Made by a program: the position numbers and the translations under genes. DNA of 28,163 bases from positions 1 to 28,163 of the forward strand of contig JANRKT010000011.1 of the NCBI GenBank assembly GCA_033763355.1. Direction: 5' to 3'. The notes beneath the pieces are model-generated. The model saw nothing but the letters and a program-made list of their open reading frames with translations, was not told the DNA's origin and did no database searches. The stretch's first letter is position 1. Each line of letters begins with the position of its first letter. Shown here in pieces: positions 16,796-25,125 of the stretch. Source of the DNA: JANRKT01 sp033763355 (GTDB taxonomy: Bacteria; Bacteroidota; Bacteroidia; Chitinophagales; Chitinophagaceae).

Positions 16796-18661
16796 ATGTG
16801 TGGAATTGCAGGGGTAATGCCTTTGGGGCAGCGCCCGGCTGAACGAAGTGTAATAACCAGGATGACAGACGCCATGGTACACAGGGGGCCTGATGCCAGT
16901 GGCTTTTATATTAACGATAGCATTGCCCTTGGCCACAGGAGGCTTTCTATTATTGATCTCTCTGATGCAGCCGGCCAGCCTTTCACTGATTCCTCAGGCC
17001 GCTATCACCTCGTTTTTAATGGTGAGCTCTACAACTTCAGGGATGTAAGGAACCGAATAAAAGATCACACTTTTCAATCAACAGGCGATACTGAAGTACT
17101 TGCAGAAGCTTATGCCAGGATTGGCATAAACTGTGTGCATGATTTTAAAGGCATGTTTGCCTTCGCCGTCTGGGATGATCAGCTTAAAGAGCTGTGCCTT
17201 GTACGTGACCGCATGGGTGTAAAGCCCCTTTATTATTTTGTTACAGATGAATTTCTTGTTTTTGCTTCCGAAATAAGGGCTTTACTTCAGTCAGGCCTGG
17301 TGGCCCGGAAGCTTAATAAAAAAGCAGTCATGGATTATCTCTCTTTCCAGTCTGCAAGTTCGCCCAGCAGTATGATTGAAGGTGTACAGCAGCTTGAAGC
17401 AGGGCATTATTTAAAATGTAAAGACGGAAAAATTACCATTAAGCAATACTGGAATCTGACTGAGCAGAAAATAAATTTCGAATACGCAGACAAGAAGCAA
17501 ACGGCGAGGCGGATAAAAGAATTGCTCACCAGTTCTGTGGAATGCCGGCTTATAAGCGATGTACCGTTGGGCGCATTTTTATCCGGCGGTGTTGATTCCA
17601 GTACTATTGTGGGCCTGATGGCATCTTTGAGCAATTCAAAACCGCAAACCTTCAATATTTCTTTTGAAGAAAAAGATTACGATGAATCCCGTTACGCAGA
17701 GATGGTTGCAGGAAGATTTAATACAAACCATCACCGGATCCTTCTTAAGCCAACTGTAATGCTTGATGAGCTGTACAATACATTAAATGCAATGGATGCG
17801 CCCAGCGGGGATGGCATTAATACTTATGTAGTAGCCAAAGCAGTTAAAAAGGCCGGAATAACTGTTGCACTTTCGGGTTTGGGGGGAGACGAATTGTTTG
17901 CAGGGTACCCCTTCTTCAAAAAATTCATGCAGCTCCGCAAAGTATCACCGCTTTGGGCGGGTACAAACATGTTGCGGAAGGTTACATCCAGACTAACGTC
18001 CGTCTCTTCATCAAGTACTTCTGTAAAGGCCCGCCAGATACTGGAAGCTGAAACAGTTAATATCGAAGATTTATATCCGGTATTCAGGCATGTTTTTTCC
18101 CATAAGCAGATTGCAAAGCTTACTGGCGGCGTTAATGGGGATTATATTACAGAAACAGAAAGAAAACTCAATGAGCATGCATCTGTTTTGCATACCTATC
18201 CCTTATTGAGCCAGGTAAGCATTGCTGAATTTATGGGATACACACAACAAACCTTACTGAAAGATACCGACCAGATGAGTATGGCTGTTTCGCTGGAGGT
18301 AAGGGAACCTTTCTTTGACCATGAACTGGTTTCTTTTATTCTCAGCATACCGGATGAATACAAAAACCTTCATTATTCAAAACAACTGCTGATTGAGTCA
18401 CTCGGCGGTCTTTTGCCCAATGAAATCATCCAGCGGAAAAAACAGGGCTTTACATTCCCCTGGAATAAATGGCTGAGGGTTGAACTGAAAGATTTCTGCG
18501 AAAAATACATCCGTAATCTTTCCCACAGGGATTTTATACAGTCTGCAGAATTATTAAAATGGTGGAAACTTTTTCTGCAGGGCAGCAGGCAGGTGAGGTG
18601 GATGGACATTTGGCTGCTTGTGGTACTGGAATACTGGATGGAGAGAAATGATATTCACTGA
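16796..18661 (+). CDS. asnB: Asparagine synthase (glutamine-hydrolysing) family amidotransferase
   Basis: A 621-residue two-domain enzyme. The N-terminal class II glutamine amidotransferase domain begins MCGIAG with the Cys2 nucleophile and has HRGPDASG (29-36), NGELYN (75-80) and GDTE (97-100). The C-terminal synthetase domain has the PP-loop FLSGGVDSSTIVG (261-273) and LSGLGGDELFAGYPFF. All catalytic elements look intact. Within polysaccharide loci such AsnB homologues commonly amidate a sugar carboxylate (for example WbpS-type action on uronamide O-antigen) rather than free aspartate. The WbpB/WbpE-like pair in this window would supply a uronic acid to amidate; that link is inference. Seventy-eight bases separate it from the transglutaminase-like gene. 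Confidence 0.93.
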   Translation: MCGIAGVMPLGQRPAERSVITRMTDAMVHRGPDASGFYINDSIALGHRRLSIIDLSDAAGQPFTDSSGRYHLVFNGELYNFRDVRNRIKDHTFQSTGDTEVLAEAYARIGINCVHDFKGMFAFAVWDDQLKELCLVRDRMGVKPLYYFVTDEFLVFASEIRALLQSGLVARKLNKKAVMDYLSFQSASSPSSMIEGVQQLEAGHYLKCKDGKITIKQYWNLTEQKINFEYADKKQTARRIKELLTSSVECRLISDVPLGAFLSGGVDSSTIVGLMASLSNSKPQTFNISFEEKDYDESRYAEMVAGRFNTNHHRILLKPTVMLDELYNTLNAMDAPSGDGINTYVVAKAVKKAGITVALSGLGGDELFAGYPFFKKFMQLRKVSPLWAGTNMLRKVTSRLTSVSSSSTSVKARQILEAETVNIEDLYPVFRHVFSHKQIAKLTGGVNGDYITETERKLNEHASVLHTYPLLSQVSIAEFMGYTQQTLLKDTDQMSMAVSLEVREPFFDHELVSFILSIPDEYKNLHYSKQLLIESLGGLLPNEIIQRKKQGFTFPWNKWLRVELKDFCEKYIRNLSHRDFIQSAELLKWWKLFLQGSRQVRWMDIWLLVVLEYWMERNDIH

Positions 18662-18665
18662 TTGA

Positions 18666-19802
18666 GTGGTGAAAAAGATCCTTGTTTTTGCTGATTGGTT
18701 TGAACCTGGTTTTAAGGCCGGTGGCCCTATACGCTCCGTGGTTAATTTTGTTCAGCACATGAAAGATGATTATGAAATATATGTGCTGACAAGCGACAGG
18801 GATCTTGGGAGCCAGGCCCCATACGAAGGGATTGCAACTAATACCTGGATAAAAAAAGATAAGTTTTATTTGTTTTATGCATCACCTTCCTTTTTGCAGT
18901 GGGGCAATATAGCAGTGCAGATAAGGAATATAGCTCCCCATTATGTTTACCTCAACAGCATGTTTTCAAAATATTTCAGCATTTATCCTTTACTAATGAA
19001 ACGGCTCAATAAAATAAGCGGAAGGTTAGTGCTTTCGCCAAGGGGTATGCTGCGTGACAGCGCCATCGGGTTTAAAACCGGCAAAAAGAAACTTTTCATC
19101 AGCACACTTAAAAAGTTCGGCGTTCCCGGAAAAATTTTTTTTCATGCAACAGATGAAACAGAACTGGCAGACATTAAAAAATATTTCGGGAAAAATACCT
19201 CAGTAACACGTGCCCCGAATTTTCCGGGTTTACAGGGCCCCTTTGTGCAGGCGCCGCCAAAACAACAGGGAAAGTTAAAGGCGGTTTTTGTAGGAAGGAT
19301 CCACCCCATAAAAAACCTGCACCTGCTTCTTGAACAATTAAGAAATGTTAAAGCAGATGTTGACCTGACTATTGTTGGCGCTATAGAAGACAGCCAGTAC
19401 TGGATCATGTGCCGTGGAATGATTGATGCACTCCCCTCATTTGTTAATGTGTACCTGATTAATGATGTGCCGCACTGCCAGATAGAGTCCATCATTCAGC
19501 AGCACCATATTTTTGTATTGCCTACAATGGGAGAAAATTTTGGCCATTCCGTTTTTGAAGCATTGTCGGCCGGCCGGCCAGTATTGATAAGCGACCAGAC
19601 GCCATGGCGTGGTTTAAGAGAACATAAGGCGGGATGGGACCTGCCGCTGGATGACCCCTCAGTTTTTACAGCGGTTCTCAATAATGCTGCATCAATGACA
19701 GCAGAAGAATTAAATGAATGGTGCCGCGGGGCATGGCATTATTGCAACCGGTTTATTCACAAATCCGGAATAAAGGAAAAATACCTTAACCTGTTCAACT
19801 AA
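18666..19802 (+). CDS. Glycosyltransferase family 4, GTG start
   Basis: A 378-residue GT4 transferase. The N-terminus KKILVFADWFEPGFKAGGPIRSV has the GGP acceptor loop. LSPRGML (123-129) is a hinge-region motif. FVGRIHPIKNLHLLLE (208-223) opens the donor domain. The E-x7-E motif is Glu290 to Glu298 in MGENFGHSVFEALSAGRPV. Tandem GTG codons at 18666 and 18669 are the only plausible starts, 4 bases after the asnB stop; the second gives the more usual MKKIL. Likely coupled with asnB. Donor unknown. Confidence 0.92.
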   Translation: MVKKILVFADWFEPGFKAGGPIRSVVNFVQHMKDDYEIYVLTSDRDLGSQAPYEGIATNTWIKKDKFYLFYASPSFLQWGNIAVQIRNIAPHYVYLNSMFSKYFSIYPLLMKRLNKISGRLVLSPRGMLRDSAIGFKTGKKKLFISTLKKFGVPGKIFFHATDETELADIKKYFGKNTSVTRAPNFPGLQGPFVQAPPKQQGKLKAVFVGRIHPIKNLHLLLEQLRNVKADVDLTIVGAIEDSQYWIMCRGMIDALPSFVNVYLINDVPHCQIESIIQQHHIFVLPTMGENFGHSVFEALSAGRPVLISDQTPWRGLREHKAGWDLPLDDPSVFTAVLNNAASMTAEELNEWCRGAWHYCNRFIHKSGIKEKYLNLFN

Positions 19803-19809
19803 GTTCATT

Positions 19810-20364
19810 TTGAAAGTTGACCTTTCTTCATACAATAACCGGTGGTATAAAAAGGAAATTGGCGCTCCGGGATTAAAACAATTCATCTGGTATTACACAA
19901 ATATTATTTTTCTGCGCAGCCATTTTAATCCGTTTGGAGGCATAAAAATTTTTTTCCTCCGTTTATTTGGCGCAAAAATCGGGAGGGGTGTTGTGGTAAA
20001 ACAAGGTGTAAGCATCAAATATCCGTGGAAATTAAAAGCAGGTGACCATTGCTGGATTGGCGAGAATGTATGGATTGACAACCTTGCAGAAATAAACATG
20101 GGCAACCATGTATGCCTTTCTCAGGGCGCCATGCTGCTTACGGGAAACCATGATTACAAAAAGCCTTCCTTTGATTTAATAGTAAAACCCATAACACTTG
20201 AAGATGGTGTGTGGATAGGCGCACAGGCCCTTGTTTGTCCGGGTGTAAACTGTAAAACACATGCAGTGCTTTCTGCCAAATCAGTAGCAGTAACAGACCT
20301 TGAAGCATATAAAATTTACCAGGGCAACCCAGCTGTGGCGGTAAGGGACAGAATTATCAGTTAA
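19810..20364 (+). CDS. WcaF-like left-handed beta-helix O-acetyltransferase, TTG start
   Basis: A 184-residue hexapeptide-repeat acetyltransferase close to the colanic acid WcaF group. It begins KVDLSSYNNRWY and has an amphipathic membrane-leaning stretch (KQFIWYYTNIIFLRSHFNPF). The hexapeptide coils follow (AKIGRGVVVKQGVSIKYPW, IGENVWIDNLAEINMGNHV). Catalytic His114 is in LTGNHDYKKPSFD. The end coil is IYQGNPAVAVRD. The only start giving the family N-terminus is TTG 19810, 7 bases after the previous stop. It probably acetylates a sugar hydroxyl with acetyl-CoA in the cytoplasm before export, in contrast to the MBOAT systems that act across the membrane. Confidence 0.92.
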   Translation: MKVDLSSYNNRWYKKEIGAPGLKQFIWYYTNIIFLRSHFNPFGGIKIFFLRLFGAKIGRGVVVKQGVSIKYPWKLKAGDHCWIGENVWIDNLAEINMGNHVCLSQGAMLLTGNHDYKKPSFDLIVKPITLEDGVWIGAQALVCPGVNCKTHAVLSAKSVAVTDLEAYKIYQGNPAVAVRDRIIS

Positions 20365-20390
20365 TTTTTTTAGCGGGGGAGCGGTTTTAT

Positions 20391-21158
20391 ATGGTGATTT
20401 CAATTATAACGGTAACATACAACAGCGCTGCAACTCTTGCATATACGCTGGAAAGCGTAAAGAACCAGGATTACAACCAAGTTGAGCATATACTGGTTGA
20501 TGGAGGTTCAACTGATGATACTGTTGAGATAATAAAGTCTTACCCTCATGTAAAAAAATGGGTGTCTGAAAAAGATAACGGATTGTACGACGCCATCAAT
20601 AAAGGCATTGGAATGGCTTCGGGTGATGTTATAGGAATTTTAAACTCAGATGATTTTTATCCGGGTAAAGGAGTACTCTCATCAATTGCTGAAACTTTTA
20701 TGGGCCAAAAGGTAGATGCTGTATATGGTGATATTGCTTTTGTGAACCCGGATAAACTGGATAAAGTAGTGCGGCATTATTCTTCAAGGCATTTTGCACC
20801 CCATAAGTTTGCCTATGGTTATATGCCGGCCCACCCGTCATTTTATGTAAAAAAGGATATTCACAATAAATTTGGTTTATACAAACCCGGTTATAAGATA
20901 GCCGCCGACTATGAATTGCTGATGCGGTTCATTTACAAACACCACATCAGTTACGCTTACATAAATGAAATCCTGGTTTATATGCGTACCGGCGGGGTAA
21001 GCAATAAAAACATATTCAGCCGTTACACACTTAACAAAGAAATTATAAAAGCCTGTAAAGAAAACGGGGTAAATACCAACATGGCGGTATTGTCTTTAAA
21101 ATATATGAAAAAGATTTTTGAGTATATCAGGCCGATGGTAAAGCCTGTAAGCAAATGA
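20391..21158 (+). CDS. Glycosyltransferase family 2 (GT-A)
   Basis: A 255-residue GT2 enzyme with all core motifs: IITVTYNSAATLAYTLESV at the N-terminus, VDGGSTDDT (36-44), SEKDNGLYDAINKGI (59-73), GDVIGILNSDDFY with the DxD-equivalent NSDD (85-88), and MPAHPSFYVKK in the acceptor region. EKDNGLYDAINKG is the hallmark of the WcaA/PGL-type subgroup. A GGGGGAG stretch (20375-20381) sits 9 bases before the ATG. Its TGA overlaps the next ATG (ATGATGA at 21155). Confidence 0.94.
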   Translation: MVISIITVTYNSAATLAYTLESVKNQDYNQVEHILVDGGSTDDTVEIIKSYPHVKKWVSEKDNGLYDAINKGIGMASGDVIGILNSDDFYPGKGVLSSIAETFMGQKVDAVYGDIAFVNPDKLDKVVRHYSSRHFAPHKFAYGYMPAHPSFYVKKDIHNKFGLYKPGYKIAADYELLMRFIYKHHISYAYINEILVYMRTGGVSNKNIFSRYTLNKEIIKACKENGVNTNMAVLSLKYMKKIFEYIRPMVKPVSK

Positions 21159-22033
21159 TGAAAAGAATTGCTGTTACAGGTGCAGGTGGGTTTGTTGGCA
21201 AACGGTTTGTTGAATACAATGAAAGCAGGTTTGAAATAATCCCCTTTTCACTAAGGGAAAAAAACATAAGTGAAATTAACCTGTCAGGTATAGAGGCTAT
21301 TGTTCATCTGGCAGGCAAAGCACACCAGATGGAACCCATCGCAGATAAAATATATTTTGATGTGAATTATGAACTCACAAAGCGGTTTGCAGAAAAGGCG
21401 AAACAGCAGGGGGTTGGTCATTTCATTTACATCAGTTCAACCAAAGTTTACGGCGATGAGGTGCATGAAACGCTTGATGAAAACTCACCCTGCAATCCCA
21501 ATGACGCCTATGGGGCAAGCAAATTGAAAGCAGAGGAATTTCTCTTGTCTGTTCAGTCAGAAAAATTTAAAACAGCTATTATAAGGCCGCCGTTGGTTTA
21601 CGGGCCCGGGGTAAAGGGCAACATGATAAAACTGTTGCAGCTTGCTTCAAAAAAAATCCCTTTGCCGCTGGGCAATACCCGCAATGCAAGAAGCATGGTT
21701 TTTATAGATAACCTTATTGAACTGATTAATACCGTGATTGAGCAAAAAGCTGCAGGCGTTTTTATTGCAGGCGACAGGGAACCCATAGCCACTGATAAAC
21801 TGATTTTAATAATGAGGAAATACCTTGGCGTAAATTCGGGCCTTTTAAGTGTGCCCTTTACGTTAAGAAAACTGGTAAAGAAAATAAAACCCGCACTTTA
21901 TGTGCGCCTCTTTGGCTCTTTTGTTGTTAACAACGGCAATACCAACAGGAGCCTTAATTTTGTGCCGCCCTATACAATTGAACATGGATTGGAGCAGATG
22001 GTAAAATGGTACAGGAAAACACATCTTTCATAA
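21155..22033 (+). CDS. Extended SDR, NAD-dependent epimerase/4-reductase (WbpV/WreQ/Gnu-like)
   Basis: A 292-residue extended short-chain dehydrogenase. Nucleotide-binding TGAGGFVG (8-15), HLAGKAH (51-57), catalytic SST (94-96) and Tyr119-x3-Lys123 in DAYGASK, with IIRPPLVYGPG downstream. Lying directly before a CapD-like 4,6-dehydratase and an initiating phosphoglycosyl transferase, it most resembles the reductase of QuiNAc/FucNAc pathways (WbpV, WreQ), which reduces UDP-4-keto-6-deoxy-HexNAc. A 4-epimerase of UDP- or lipid-linked GlcNAc is the alternative. Start by ATGA overlap; it ends with no gap before the next ATG. Confidence 0.9.
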   Translation: MMKRIAVTGAGGFVGKRFVEYNESRFEIIPFSLREKNISEINLSGIEAIVHLAGKAHQMEPIADKIYFDVNYELTKRFAEKAKQQGVGHFIYISSTKVYGDEVHETLDENSPCNPNDAYGASKLKAEEFLLSVQSEKFKTAIIRPPLVYGPGVKGNMIKLLQLASKKIPLPLGNTRNARSMVFIDNLIELINTVIEQKAAGVFIAGDREPIATDKLILIMRKYLGVNSGLLSVPFTLRKLVKKIKPALYVRLFGSFVVNNGNTNRSLNFVPPYTIEHGLEQMVKWYRKTHLS

Positions 22034-23245
22034 ATGAGCCCGCTGTTTAATATAGAACAATTTATTGGTGAAAGTATAACAGGCAGAAAGGAAAGCCTGT
22101 TGAAAGACGACCTGCTGGCATGGCATGATAAAATTTACAGTGGGGTTAATGGAAAATCTGTGCTTGTAATTGGCGGGGCAGGAACCATTGGCTCTTCTTA
22201 TATTAAGGCTTTGCTCAGGTATAAACCTGCAAAATTAGTGGTGGCTGATATTAATGAAAATGGCTTAACCGAACTGGTAAGGGATTGCAGGAGCAGGAAT
22301 GACATCAGCTTTCCTAAGGATTTTAAATCGTACCCTGTAAATTTCGGCGATAAGGTATTTGAAAAGATTTTTTTGCAGGAGGCGCCTTTTGATATAGTGG
22401 CCAATTTTGCGGCACACAAACATGTGCGTAGCGAGAAAGATGTTTTTTCCATAGAGGCGATGATTGAAAACAATGTGCTGAAGGCAAAGGAACTTCTTGA
22501 CCTGTTGCTCCGGTTTCCGCCGGAACACTTTTTCTGTGTATCCACTGATAAAGCGGCCAATCCTGTAAACATCATGGGCGCCAGTAAAAAATTAATGGAA
22601 GAAGTGATACTGGCCTATTCAAAACAGCTTAAAATAACTACAGCACGGTTTGCAAATGTGGCTTTTTCAAATGGCAGTTTATTGGCGGGATTTGTTGAAA
22701 GGGTCATGAAGCGGCAACCGCTTTCATGTCCGTCTGATGTGAAACGTTTTTTTGTTTCGCCGCAGGAATCAGGTGAAATCTGTTTGTCGGCCTGTTTGCT
22801 GGGGGAATCAGGTGAAATTTTTTTCCCCAAATTAAATCCCCATGATGACCTGATCAGTTTTGCTGACATTGCGGTGAAATTTTTGAAACAATTGGGGTTT
22901 GAAACAGATTACTGCAACAGTGAGCAGGAAGCAAGGGAAAAAGCAATTAACCGGGAGGGGAATAAATATCCCGTTTATTTTTTTGAAAGTGATACTTCAG
23001 GAGAAAAATTATACGAAGAATTTTATACTGAGGGGGAGGAATTGATAATCGATAAGTTTCAATCTCTTGGGGTAATCAAAAATGCACCAAGAAGGGAAAA
23101 GGAGGAACTCGACAACATTATAGCCCGGATTGACAGCCTTTTTTCTTCTTCGGTAAATAAGCAGGATGTGGTTAAACTGTTGAATAAATTATTACCGGGT
23201 TTCCGGCATGTGGAAACAGGAATAAACCTGGACCAGAAAATGTAA
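22034..23245 (+). CDS. CapD-like UDP-N-acetylglucosamine 4,6-dehydratase, soluble short form
   Basis: A 403-residue member of the CapD/FlaA1/PglF dehydratase family without the N-terminal membrane helices of long forms. NAD-binding GGAGTIG (47-53), NFAAHKHVRSEKD (124-136), VSTDKAANPVNIMGASKK (169-186) with the family's Met181-x3-Lys185 in place of Tyr-x3-Lys, then RFANVAFSNGSLLAGF and FFVSPQESGEICL. It removes water from UDP-GlcNAc to give a 4-keto-6-deoxy sugar. The extra N-terminal 40 residues and the linker near 310-335 are typical of soluble WreV-like forms. The ATG follows the SDR stop with zero gap. Confidence 0.92.
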   Translation: MSPLFNIEQFIGESITGRKESLLKDDLLAWHDKIYSGVNGKSVLVIGGAGTIGSSYIKALLRYKPAKLVVADINENGLTELVRDCRSRNDISFPKDFKSYPVNFGDKVFEKIFLQEAPFDIVANFAAHKHVRSEKDVFSIEAMIENNVLKAKELLDLLLRFPPEHFFCVSTDKAANPVNIMGASKKLMEEVILAYSKQLKITTARFANVAFSNGSLLAGFVERVMKRQPLSCPSDVKRFFVSPQESGEICLSACLLGESGEIFFPKLNPHDDLISFADIAVKFLKQLGFETDYCNSEQEAREKAINREGNKYPVYFFESDTSGEKLYEEFYTEGEELIIDKFQSLGVIKNAPRREKEELDNIIARIDSLFSSSVNKQDVVKLLNKLLPGFRHVETGINLDQKM

Positions 23246-23248
23246 CCG

Positions 23249-23917
23249 ATGTATCCGGCAGTGAAACGTTTTTTCGATATTATTCTGTCGCTTCTTGTAC
23301 TCATCATCCTGTCGCCTTTGCTTTTGCCCATTGTTATTTTGCTAAAACTTACCGGTGAGGGTTATGTGTTTTATTATCAAAAGCGGATTGGTTATAAAAA
23401 TGAATACTTTGATATCATTAAGTTTGCTACCATGCTGAAAAACAGCCCGAATATGGGAACGGGGTCCATTACATTACGCAACGACCCCCGGGTTTTGCCA
23501 ATGGGCAGATTTTTGCGTATCACCAAGATTAACGAACTTCCGCAGATTTTAAATGTGTTGAGGGGAGATATGAGCCTGGTAGGGCCAAGGCCGCTTGTTG
23601 ACCGGACTTTTAATGCATATCCTGAACCTGTCCGCCGCAGGGTTTATGAATCAAGGCCGGGTATTACAGGTATAGGTTCTGTGGTTTTCAGGGATGAGGA
23701 GGAACTAATTTCAAAATCTGGTTTGCCGCCACACGAGTTTTATGAAAAATATGTTGCACCGTACAAAGGGGAACTTGAGATATGGTACAATAAACACAAG
23801 AGTTTTTGGGTTGATATAACAATTATTTTTCTTACTGCATGGGTGGTTGTTTTTCCGAAGAGCAGGCTTGTTTACAGAGTGTTTAAAGATTTGCCTGAGA
23901 AAAACCCGGCAGTGTGA
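23249..23917 (+). CDS. Bacterial sugar transferase (PglC/WcaJ-type phosphoglycosyl transferase)
   Basis: A 222-residue monotopic phosphoglycosyl transferase. It transfers a sugar phosphate from a UDP-sugar to undecaprenyl phosphate and so starts the repeat unit. It has the N-terminal KRFFDIILSLLVLIILSPLL re-entrant helix, GYVFYYQKRIGYKN, DIIKFATM (in place of the usual KFRSM), ITKINELPQILNVLRGDMSLVGPRP and YESRPGITGIGSV. The catalytic dyad, Asp-Glu in PglC and WcaJ, reads Asn95-Glu96 here. There is a hydrophobic stretch near the C-terminus. The length fits the short PglC form. It lies 3 bases after the dehydratase, completing what looks like an initiation cassette. Confidence 0.93.
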   Translation: MYPAVKRFFDIILSLLVLIILSPLLLPIVILLKLTGEGYVFYYQKRIGYKNEYFDIIKFATMLKNSPNMGTGSITLRNDPRVLPMGRFLRITKINELPQILNVLRGDMSLVGPRPLVDRTFNAYPEPVRRRVYESRPGITGIGSVVFRDEEELISKSGLPPHEFYEKYVAPYKGELEIWYNKHKSFWVDITIIFLTAWVVVFPKSRLVYRVFKDLPEKNPAV

Positions 23918-23964
23918 GCAATAGCATCATTATTTCACTGAATAGAAAAAACAATTTTTAGCCG

Positions 23965-25080
23965 ATGAAAAAAACTGCTTTAGTAACAGGTGTTACCGGG
24001 CAAGACGGAGCCTACCTGAGTGAACTGCTGCTTAAAAAAGGGTATGTTGTTCATGGTATTAAAAGAAGGAGTTCTTTATTTAATACCGACAGGATTGATC
24101 ACCTTTACCAGGACCCCCATGATAAAAATGTAAACTTTACCCTGCATTATGGCGACCTGACTGATTCTACTAATCTTATCCGTATTATACAGGAAGTACA
24201 GCCCGATGAAATTTATAATCTTGCTGCACAAAGCCATGTGAAAGTGAGCTTTGAAACTCCTGAATACACAGGTAACGCTGATGGAATTGGTACATTAAGG
24301 ATACTTGAAGCAGTGAGATTGCTGGGCATGATAGAAAAAACAAAAATTTACCAGGCATCTACTTCAGAATTATATGGTCTTGTTCAGGAAGTACCGCAGT
24401 CTGAAAAAACGCCGTTCTATCCACGTTCTCCTTATGCAGTTGCGAAGTTATACGCTTACTGGATCACGGTAAACTACCGTGAGGCATACAATATGTATGC
24501 GGTTAATGGAATTCTTTTCAATCACGAATCCCCGTTACGCGGAGAAACTTTTGTAACAAGAAAAATTACAAGAGGGGTTGCCAAAATTGCTTTGGGGCTC
24601 CAGGATAAAATATTCCTCGGCAACCTGGATGCTAAAAGAGACTGGGGACATGCAAAGGATTATGTTGAAGCCATGTGGCTTATTTTGCAACAGCCCAAAG
24701 CGGAAGATTATGTAATCGCTACAGGTGTTACAACACCTGTACGTGATTTTGTGAGGATGGCTTTTTCTGAAGTTGGTATTGAACTGGAGTTCAGCGGTAA
24801 AGAAGATAAGGAAGTGGGCAGGGTAGCACGCAGTACCAATCCTGACTTTCAGTTACCCGAGGGTAAAGTGGTGGTTTCTGTTGATCCCAAATATTACCGC
24901 CCTACCGAAGTGGATTTGCTGATAGGGGATGCTACAAAAGCACAAACCCAATTGGGATGGAAACCCCGTTATACGTTACCCATGCTGGTAAAAGAAATGG
25001 TTGAAGCAGATGTGGAAATTTTCAGAAAAGAAAAATTACTGAAGGATTCCGGGTATAATATCCATAATCAGTACGAATAA
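23965..25080 (+). CDS. gmd: GDP-mannose 4,6-dehydratase
   Basis: A 371-residue extended SDR that converts GDP-D-mannose to GDP-4-keto-6-deoxymannose, the first step to GDP-L-fucose and other GDP-6-deoxy sugars. Cofactor motif GVTGQDGAYL (9-18), HGIKRRSS, NLAAQSHVKVSFETPEYT, catalytic Thr133/Glu135 in ASTSELYG and Tyr157/Lys161 in SPYAVAK, then the Gmd hallmark NHESPLRGETFVTRKITRG and DWGHAKDYVEAMW. Full length. The downstream partner fcl is separated from it by an MBOAT/SGNH pair. Confidence 0.98.
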   Translation: MKKTALVTGVTGQDGAYLSELLLKKGYVVHGIKRRSSLFNTDRIDHLYQDPHDKNVNFTLHYGDLTDSTNLIRIIQEVQPDEIYNLAAQSHVKVSFETPEYTGNADGIGTLRILEAVRLLGMIEKTKIYQASTSELYGLVQEVPQSEKTPFYPRSPYAVAKLYAYWITVNYREAYNMYAVNGILFNHESPLRGETFVTRKITRGVAKIALGLQDKIFLGNLDAKRDWGHAKDYVEAMWLILQQPKAEDYVIATGVTTPVRDFVRMAFSEVGIELEFSGKEDKEVGRVARSTNPDFQLPEGKVVVSVDPKYYRPTEVDLLIGDATKAQTQLGWKPRYTLPMLVKEMVEADVEIFRKEKLLKDSGYNIHNQYE

Positions 25081-25101
25081 TCAATTAATAAACTTTTTTG
25101 A

Positions 25102-25125
25102 TCAGGCCAAAGCCTGAAGGGCTTT
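25102..25125 (+). promoter_or_regulatory. Two mutually exclusive hairpins abutting the start codon of the second MBOAT gene
   Basis: TCAGGC (25102-25107) pairs with GCCTGA (25112-25117) over a CAAA loop. AAAGCC (25109-25114) pairs with GGCTTT (25120-25125) over a TGAAG loop. Both stems are perfect 6-base matches and share bases 25112-25114, so they cannot form together. The second stem ends at the base before ATG 25126 and would occlude ribosome loading; the first would free it. This is a structural observation; a regulatory role is unproven. Confidence 0.35.

Noticed and set aside
22034..23245. Apparent loss of the catalytic Tyr in the CapD-like dehydratase (Met181 at the Tyr position)
   Set aside because: Met-x3-Lys is the normal form of this motif in the CapD/FlaA1/PglF family, so it is not an anomaly.
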